A stretch of DNA of 64,000 nucleotides from Halopiger xanaduensis SH-6 (GTDB lineage Archaea; Halobacteriota; Halobacteria; Halobacteriales; Natrialbaceae): positions 2,988,270 to 3,052,269 of the forward strand of contig NC_015666.1 in assembly GCF_000217715.1 (NCBI RefSeq), read 5' to 3'. Below are positions 59,697 through 64,000 of the stretch, piece after piece. The notes under the pieces are model-generated. The model did no database searches, was not told where the DNA came from, and saw only the letters and a program-made list of their open reading frames with translations. Each line of letters starts with the position of its first letter. Position 1 is the stretch's first letter. Made by a program: the position numbers and the translations under genes.

Positions 59697-60884
59697 TCAC
59701 TCGCGATCAAATCGCCCCTCGAGAACCCCGCGATACAAGCGGTCGGTCGCGTTCCCGACTGCGCCGACCGCGGAGAGGTAGCCCAGGCCGACGGTGGCTT
59801 TCAGCGCCTTCGCGGGTCGGCCCGTGAGGACGGCGGGACCGATCTGTGCGACGGCGTCGTCGCCGACGCTGACCAGCCAGCCCGGCGAGTCGAACGCGAA
59901 GCGCTCGAGGTCGACCTCGCCGTGCGTCGTACCCCCTTCGAGCGCCGTTTCGTCGCCGTCGCCCGCGAGCCGCGAAACGTTCTCCGCAACTGTCCGCGCC
60001 TCGCGCACCGCCGCCTGCGCGCTCGCCGGCACCGGCTCCCCGTCGGCGTCGGTCGCGCGAACCGCGTCGCCGAGCGCGAACGTTCGCTCGTCCAGTCGCA
60101 GGTCGCTCTCGACGAGCGGTCGTTCACCCGCGAGCGCGTCCGAACCGGCAATGCCGCCGGTCCAGACGAACTGGTCGTACGGGAGTTCCTCGCCCGACTC
60201 GAGGTGGACGTGCGTCCCGTCGGCTCGCCGGACGGCCGACCGGGTCCGCACCTCGATCCCCTGCTCCTCGAGCGCCGATCGAACCGCTCGCTGGAAGTTT
60301 TCGGGGAAGGTCGGCGCGACGCTGTCGAGTTGCTCGAGGAGCGTGATCGTGACCGTCGCCGTCCCGCGCTCCTCGTCCGCCAGCGCCGCCAGTTCGCCGG
60401 CGACTTGGATGCCGGAGAGGCCGGCGCCGCCGACGACGATGCGGCCGTCGCCGTCTCTGGCGGACCGGTCCTGCAACACCTCGAGCGCCCGCGACCGAAT
60501 CTGCAGGGCGTGTGAGAGGCGCTTCAGCGGCATCGAATGCTCGCGAACCCCCTCGAGATCGTAGTACGCCGTCCGTGCGCCGAGACAGATCGCCGCGACG
60601 TCGTACTCGAGTCGGCCGCTCGAGAGGTCGACGACGCGCTCCTCCCTGTCGATCCCCTCGACGCGAGCGACGCGGACGGTCGCGCGCTCAAGCACCTCCG
60701 GGAGCGACACGGTGATCGCCGAGGCGAGTTCGGGTCGGCGCACGACCCGGTGAAGTTCGTGCTGGACGAGGTGATCCGGCGACTCGTTGACGATCGTGAT
60801 GTCGGCGGCTTCGGGAAGCTTCTCCTCGAGCAGCCGCGTCAGCGTCAGGCCCGCGTAGCCCGCGCCGAGCACGACGACGTGCAT
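59697..60884 (-). CDS. NAD(P)/FAD-dependent oxidoreductase, NDH-2-like
   Basis: The protein is 395 aa from ATG 60884. The first Rossmann motif is VVVLGAGYAGLTLTRLLEEK, the second GRIVVGGAGLSGIQVAGELA. QFVWTGGIAGSDALAGERPL and TFALGDAVRATDADG are typical of type II NADH dehydrogenases. Type II enzymes pass electrons from NADH to quinone without pumping protons, as an alternative to complex I. It should be a peripheral membrane protein. A nuoCD gene lies 470 nt away, on the other strand. Confidence 0.9.
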   Translation of the reverse strand: MHVVVLGAGYAGLTLTRLLEEKLPEAADITIVNESPDHLVQHELHRVVRRPELASAITVSLPEVLERATVRVARVEGIDREERVVDLSSGRLEYDVAAICLGARTAYYDLEGVREHSMPLKRLSHALQIRSRALEVLQDRSARDGDGRIVVGGAGLSGIQVAGELAALADEERGTATVTITLLEQLDSVAPTFPENFQRAVRSALEEQGIEVRTRSAVRRADGTHVHLESGEELPYDQFVWTGGIAGSDALAGERPLVESDLRLDERTFALGDAVRATDADGEPVPASAQAAVREARTVAENVSRLAGDGDETALEGGTTHGEVDLERFAFDSPGWLVSVGDDAVAQIGPAVLTGRPAKALKATVGLGYLSAVGAVGNATDRLYRGVLEGRFDRE

Positions 60885-60968
60885 GGGTGGTGGTAGGGAC
60901 TCGAGGCGTATAGAGATGTGCTGCTGACCGACACGTACTTGTGACAATGTTCGAAACGGAACACGAAA

Positions 60969-61130
60969 ATGGTCCTCGACCTCCTCGGCCTCGCGCTGAT
61001 CGGATTCACCTTCGTCATGGCGGCCGCCTACGCCGGCACGCTTCGGGCGTTAGACGTGTACTTCGATCCGGAACAGGACAGCATCTTCCTCTCGGACGGT
61101 GCCGAGCCGCCGAAACGGAACGGCCGGTAA
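60969..61130 (+). CDS. Small membrane protein, 53 aa
   Basis: Reads MVLDLLGLALIGFTFVMAAA, a single hydrophobic helix at about residues 3-22, then a soluble tail (VYFDPEQDSIFLSDGAEPPK). It is divergent from the NDH-2-like gene, 84 nt apart. No family is recognised. The ATG, the hydrophobic start and a clean TAA support it. Confidence 0.75.
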   Translation: MVLDLLGLALIGFTFVMAAAYAGTLRALDVYFDPEQDSIFLSDGAEPPKRNGR

Positions 61131-61181
61131 CGAGTCCGCAACCGAGCCGACTCGAGCGCTCGCTTTGACGAGTCGTTACGC

Positions 61182-61197
61182 TCCGGTACGTACCGGA
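61182..61197. promoter_or_regulatory. Perfect 16-bp palindrome upstream of nuoCD
   Basis: TCCGGTACGTACCGGA equals its own reverse complement. It lies 157 nt before the nuoCD ATG, and a 7-bp inverted pair (GTAACGA at about 61126 and TCGTTAC at 61173-61179) surrounds the end of the small membrane gene. It may be an operator or part of a terminator. Confidence 0.35.
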
Positions 61198-61353
61198 ATC
61201 GAGAACCGGCACGTCAGTTCTCGCCGCCGGCGGCCGGTTCGTTCGACTCGAGCGAACAGTCAGCACAATCCGGCAAAATCCTCATTTCCGAGTCAGGTGT
61301 AGCTCAGTCGAAACCCGCGCCCGTCGCCGATCGCGCGAGGAGATTCCCATCCC

Positions 61354-63051
61354 ATGAGCGAGACACCACAGCGCGAGCGACCGAGCATCGACCCCGAGTA
61401 CGACCACCGGCGGACCGAGTCCGTCGACGAGGCCGAACTCGAGGCGCTCCTCTCCGAGTACGCGCTCCGCCGGGACGAGCACGAGAACGCGCCGGCGTTC
61501 GTCATTCGGCCCGACGACGTCCAAGAGGTGCTGGGACTGTTGCGCGACGAGGCGGGGTTCGACCACCTCTCGTGTCTCACGGCCCAGGAGTACGAGGACC
61601 GCTACGAGTCGATCCTCCACCTGACGAAGTACGACGAGCGCCAGCACGAGGTGTCGCTGGTGGTCCAGTTGCCGCAGGGCGATCCGGTCGCCCAGAGCGC
61701 CGAACCCGTCTTCCGGACCGCCGACTGGCACGAGCGCGAGGCCTACGACCTCGTCGGCATCGAGTACGAGGGCCACCCCGACCCGCGCCGAATCCTGCTC
61801 CCCGACTCCTGGCAGGGCCACCCCCTCTCGCTCGACTACGATCAGGAGAAGCCGCAGGTCGTCAAGTTCGCCGAGCACCGGAACCCGCTCGAGGACGACC
61901 GCCGGGTCGAGGGCGACGAGTCCGAGTCGGACACCATGCTGCTCAACATCGGGCCCCACCACCCGGCGACCCACGGGGTGTTGCACCTGAAGACGATCCT
62001 CGACGGGGAGACGGTCGCGGACGTCGATCCCGACGTGGGCTACCTCCACCGCTGCGAGGAGCAGATGTGCCAGGACGGCACCTACCGCCACCAGATCATT
62101 CCCTACGCCGACCGCTGGGACTACACGTCGAACCTGCCCAACGAGTGGGCGGTCGCCCGCGCCATCGAGGACTTGGCGGACATCGAGGTCCCCGAGTACG
62201 CGCAGGTGCTCCGGACGATGTCGACCGAGTTCGCCCGGATGCTCGGCCACTTCCTCGCGCTCGGGACGTTCGCCCTGGACGTCTACGGCGAGTTCACCGC
62301 CATCTTCCAGTACGCCTTCCGCGACCGGGAGGTCGTTCAGGACATCTTAGAGGACCTGACGGGCCAGCGGATGATGTTCTACTACTTCCGGCTGGGCGGG
62401 GTCGCCTGGGACCTGCCCCGGCCTCGCGAGGAGTTCATCGAGAAGTGCCGGGACTTCCTCGACGAACTGCCGGCGAAGGTCGACGAGTACCACGACCTCA
62501 TCGTCACCAACGAGATCTTCCGCATGCGGACCGTCGACACGGGGATCCTCGAGCCCGAAGTCGCCAAGGACTACGGCTGTACGGGCCCGGTCGCCCGCGG
62601 TTCCGGCATCGACTACGACCTCCGGCGCGACGACCCCTACGGCTACTACGAGAACTTGGAGTGGGACGTCGTCACCCGCGACGGCTGCGACAACCACGCC
62701 CGGGTGCTCTGCCGGATCGAGGAGGTCGAGGAGTCGGCCAAGATCATCGAGCAGTGTCTCGACCTGCTCGAGGACTGGCCCGAGGACGAGCGCGAGGTCC
62801 AGAGCAACGTGCCCCGGACGCTGAAACCCGACGCCGGGAAGGAGACCTACCGCGCGGTCGAGATCGCGAAGGGCGAACTCGGCGTCTACATCCGCTCGGA
62901 CGGCACGAACTCGCCGGCCCGGTTCAAGATCCGCAGCCCGTGTTTCCACAACCTCTCGGCGCTGCCGGAGATGTCCGAAGGCGAGTACGTCCCGGACCTG
63001 GTCGCCTCGCTCGGGAGTCTGGATATCGTCTTGGGGAGCGTCGATCGATAG
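61354..63051 (+). CDS. nuoCD: NADH-quinone oxidoreductase subunit C/D fusion
   Basis: A 565-aa fusion. The C part (about 1-175) has DHLSCLTAQEYEDRYESILH and the 30-kDa-subunit signature EREAYDLVGIEYEGHPDPRR. The D part starts near 190 with GPHHPATHGVLHLKTILDG, followed by VGYLHRCEEQM, FALDVYGEFTAIFQYAF and GPVARGSGIDYDLRRDDPYG. All expected conserved blocks are intact. Subunit D forms the quinone site with the conserved histidine of HHPATHG. In haloarchaea nuoCD normally sits inside a nuo operon. Here the flanks are a small membrane protein and trpB, so this copy is alone. Confidence 0.94.
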   Translation: MSETPQRERPSIDPEYDHRRTESVDEAELEALLSEYALRRDEHENAPAFVIRPDDVQEVLGLLRDEAGFDHLSCLTAQEYEDRYESILHLTKYDERQHEVSLVVQLPQGDPVAQSAEPVFRTADWHEREAYDLVGIEYEGHPDPRRILLPDSWQGHPLSLDYDQEKPQVVKFAEHRNPLEDDRRVEGDESESDTMLLNIGPHHPATHGVLHLKTILDGETVADVDPDVGYLHRCEEQMCQDGTYRHQIIPYADRWDYTSNLPNEWAVARAIEDLADIEVPEYAQVLRTMSTEFARMLGHFLALGTFALDVYGEFTAIFQYAFRDREVVQDILEDLTGQRMMFYYFRLGGVAWDLPRPREEFIEKCRDFLDELPAKVDEYHDLIVTNEIFRMRTVDTGILEPEVAKDYGCTGPVARGSGIDYDLRRDDPYGYYENLEWDVVTRDGCDNHARVLCRIEEVEESAKIIEQCLDLLEDWPEDEREVQSNVPRTLKPDAGKETYRAVEIAKGELGVYIRSDGTNSPARFKIRSPCFHNLSALPEMSEGEYVPDLVASLGSLDIVLGSVDR

Positions 63052-63221
63052 CCGTTCTGGCCGGTGCGTCTGCTTTCCGAGCCGGTATCGCGATCTGACG
63101 GCGTGGCTGGAGCGTCGAACGGTCCGAAAGCCCCGACGGCTCGAGCCGGGTCGATCCGGCGTGGCGCTGACGGAACGAAACGGAGGCTACCTTTACGGTG
63201 TCCGAGCGCCAGCAGGGACGT

Positions 63222-64000
63222 ATGCCCGACGGAAACGGAGAGTTCGAGGGATACGGCGGACGACACGTTCCGGAACCGCTCGAGGGACCGCTTGCCCAAC
63301 TCGCCGAGGCCTACGACGAGGTCGCGACCACCGACGACTTTCAGGCGGAGTTTCGCGGCCTGCTCGAGGAGTTCGCCGGTCGCCCGACGCCGCTGTACTA
63401 CGCGCGCAACCTGAGCGAGCGCTACGGCGCCGACATCTACCTCAAGCGCGAGGACCTGCTCCACGGCGGCGCCCACAAGATCAACAACTGCCTCGGCCAG
63501 GCCCTGCTGGCCAAGCGCGCGGGACGCGAGCGACTCATCGCCGAAACCGGCGCCGGCCAGCACGGCACCGCGACGGCGATGGTCGGCGCCCTGCTGGGGC
63601 TGGACACGGAGATCTACATGGGGAAGAAAGACGCCGAGCGCCAGGAGATGAACGTCTTCCGCATGCGGCTGATGGGCGCCGAGGTCAACGAGGTCACCCG
63701 CGGCAACGAAGGACTCGCGGACGCCGTCGACGCCGCGCTCGAGGACTTCGCCGCGAACGTCGACGACACCCATTACCTCGTCGGCAGCGTGGTCGGTCCA
63801 GATCCGTTCCCGCGGATGGTCCGGGACTTCCAGAGCGTCATCGGCGAGGAGGCCCGCGAGCAGTTCCGGGAGCGGACCGGCGGCCTCCCGGACGCCGCGG
63901 TCGCCTGCGTCGGCGGCGGCTCGAACGCGATCGGCCTCTTTCACGCCTTCCGCGACGATGACGTCGACTTCTACGGCACCGAGGGCGGCGGCGAGGGACC
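63222..64000 (+). CDS. trpB: Tryptophan synthase beta chain (5' part, cut by window end)
   Basis: The first 259 codons from ATG 63222 are in the window. The PLP lysine is K86 in [18 protein letters not shown], and the catalytic glutamate is E108 in [10 protein letters not shown]. The glycine-rich phosphate loop GGGSNA is near residue 230. The type is TrpB1-like. The enzyme joins indole and serine to tryptophan, and its alpha chain is expected downstream. The N-terminus is short ([20 protein letters not shown]) as in haloarchaea. The gene is downstream of nuoCD by 170 nt and probably has its own promoter. Confidence 0.94.
   Translation, partial: MPDGNGEFEGYGGRHVPEPLEGPLAQLAEAYDEVATTDDFQAEFRGLLEEFAGRPTPLYYARNLSERYGADIYLKREDLLHGGAHKINNCLGQALLAKRAGRERLIAETGAGQHGTATAMVGALLGLDTEIYMGKKDAERQEMNVFRMRLMGAEVNEVTRGNEGLADAVDAALEDFAANVDDTHYLVGSVVGPDPFPRMVRDFQSVIGEEAREQFRERTGGLPDAAVACVGGGSNAIGLFHAFRDDDVDFYGTEGGGEG

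Overview
The window reads as chromosomal DNA of an extremely halophilic archaeon (class Halobacteria, most likely a member of the Natrialbales; the order is inferred). Reasons: high G+C, strongly acidic proteins rich in D and E, archaeal information-processing genes (TFS, RpoP, L37Ae, NAC, Pcc1, FEN1), many short-leader or leaderless starts, and several protein families known mainly from haloarchaea. Gene order is that of a core chromosome with small lineage-specific patches. I see no CRISPR array, rRNA, intact insertion sequence or origin. There is one tRNA gene, tRNA-Gly(TCC).

Layout. 1-5.9 kb: the end of an HtpX-like protease, an NYN-domain protein, a PUA protein, small membrane proteins, the NAC-trmI pair, transcription factor S, a coiled-coil lipoprotein-like protein and a DUF5789 protein. 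6-16.9 kb: two MFS transporters, a LysE exporter, an alpha/beta hydrolase, a DUF6438-like protein, the methylmalonyl-CoA mutase B12 subunit with its chaperone MeaB, an HD hydrolase, a methyltransferase and a TlpA-like thioredoxin. 16.9-25.7 kb: topoisomerase I, a very large Tat-exported GH97 glucosidase, a polysaccharide flippase and an FxLYD lipoprotein. 25.8-31.8 kb: DUF2103, the rpl37Ae-rpoP-pcc1 operon, a serine beta-lactamase-like gene bounded by a duplicated pcc1 tail, and a cassette of two small membrane proteins with a DUF2797 protein. 31.9-41.3 kb: CbiX with DR2241 (corrin metal chelation), Trm112, adenylosuccinate synthetase, a winged-helix protein, a 867-aa DUF7527-type protein and UPF0058. 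41.4-50.5 kb: DUF998, an orphan ABC ATPase with a DtxR-like palindrome in its promoter, a PilB/PilC pair, a Trm9-like methyltransferase, a Tat-exported beta-propeller and the tRNA. 50.7-64 kb: a DUF7344 regulator, a multi-PAS histidine kinase, GNAT, a PQQ-propeller lipoprotein, FEN1, a quinone-oxidoreductase-like MDR protein, an NDH-2-like flavoprotein, an orphan nuoCD fusion and the 5' part of trpB.

Working together: NAC and TrmI act at or near translation, and L37Ae, RpoP and Pcc1 form a translation, transcription and tRNA-modification operon. McmA2 and MeaB serve B12-dependent methylmalonyl-CoA mutase, while CbiX and DR2241 belong to corrin synthesis. Trm112 is the expected partner of a Trm9-like methyltransferase 13 kb away. 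The GH97 enzyme, exported lipoproteins, flippase and PilB/PilC serve the cell surface. NDH-2 and NuoCD serve respiration.

The most interesting signals are: a zinc-ribbon DUF2797 protein with a GIY-YIG-like stretch that ends in a PCNA-binding (PIP-box-like) tail, a tail partly copied onto a neighbouring 55-aa membrane protein; an L37Ae that has lost all four zinc cysteines; the pcc1-tail direct repeat around the beta-lactamase-like gene; a 22-nt tRNA 3'-end scar; an iron-regulator-like palindrome before the ABC ATPase; and a nuoCD gene standing alone.
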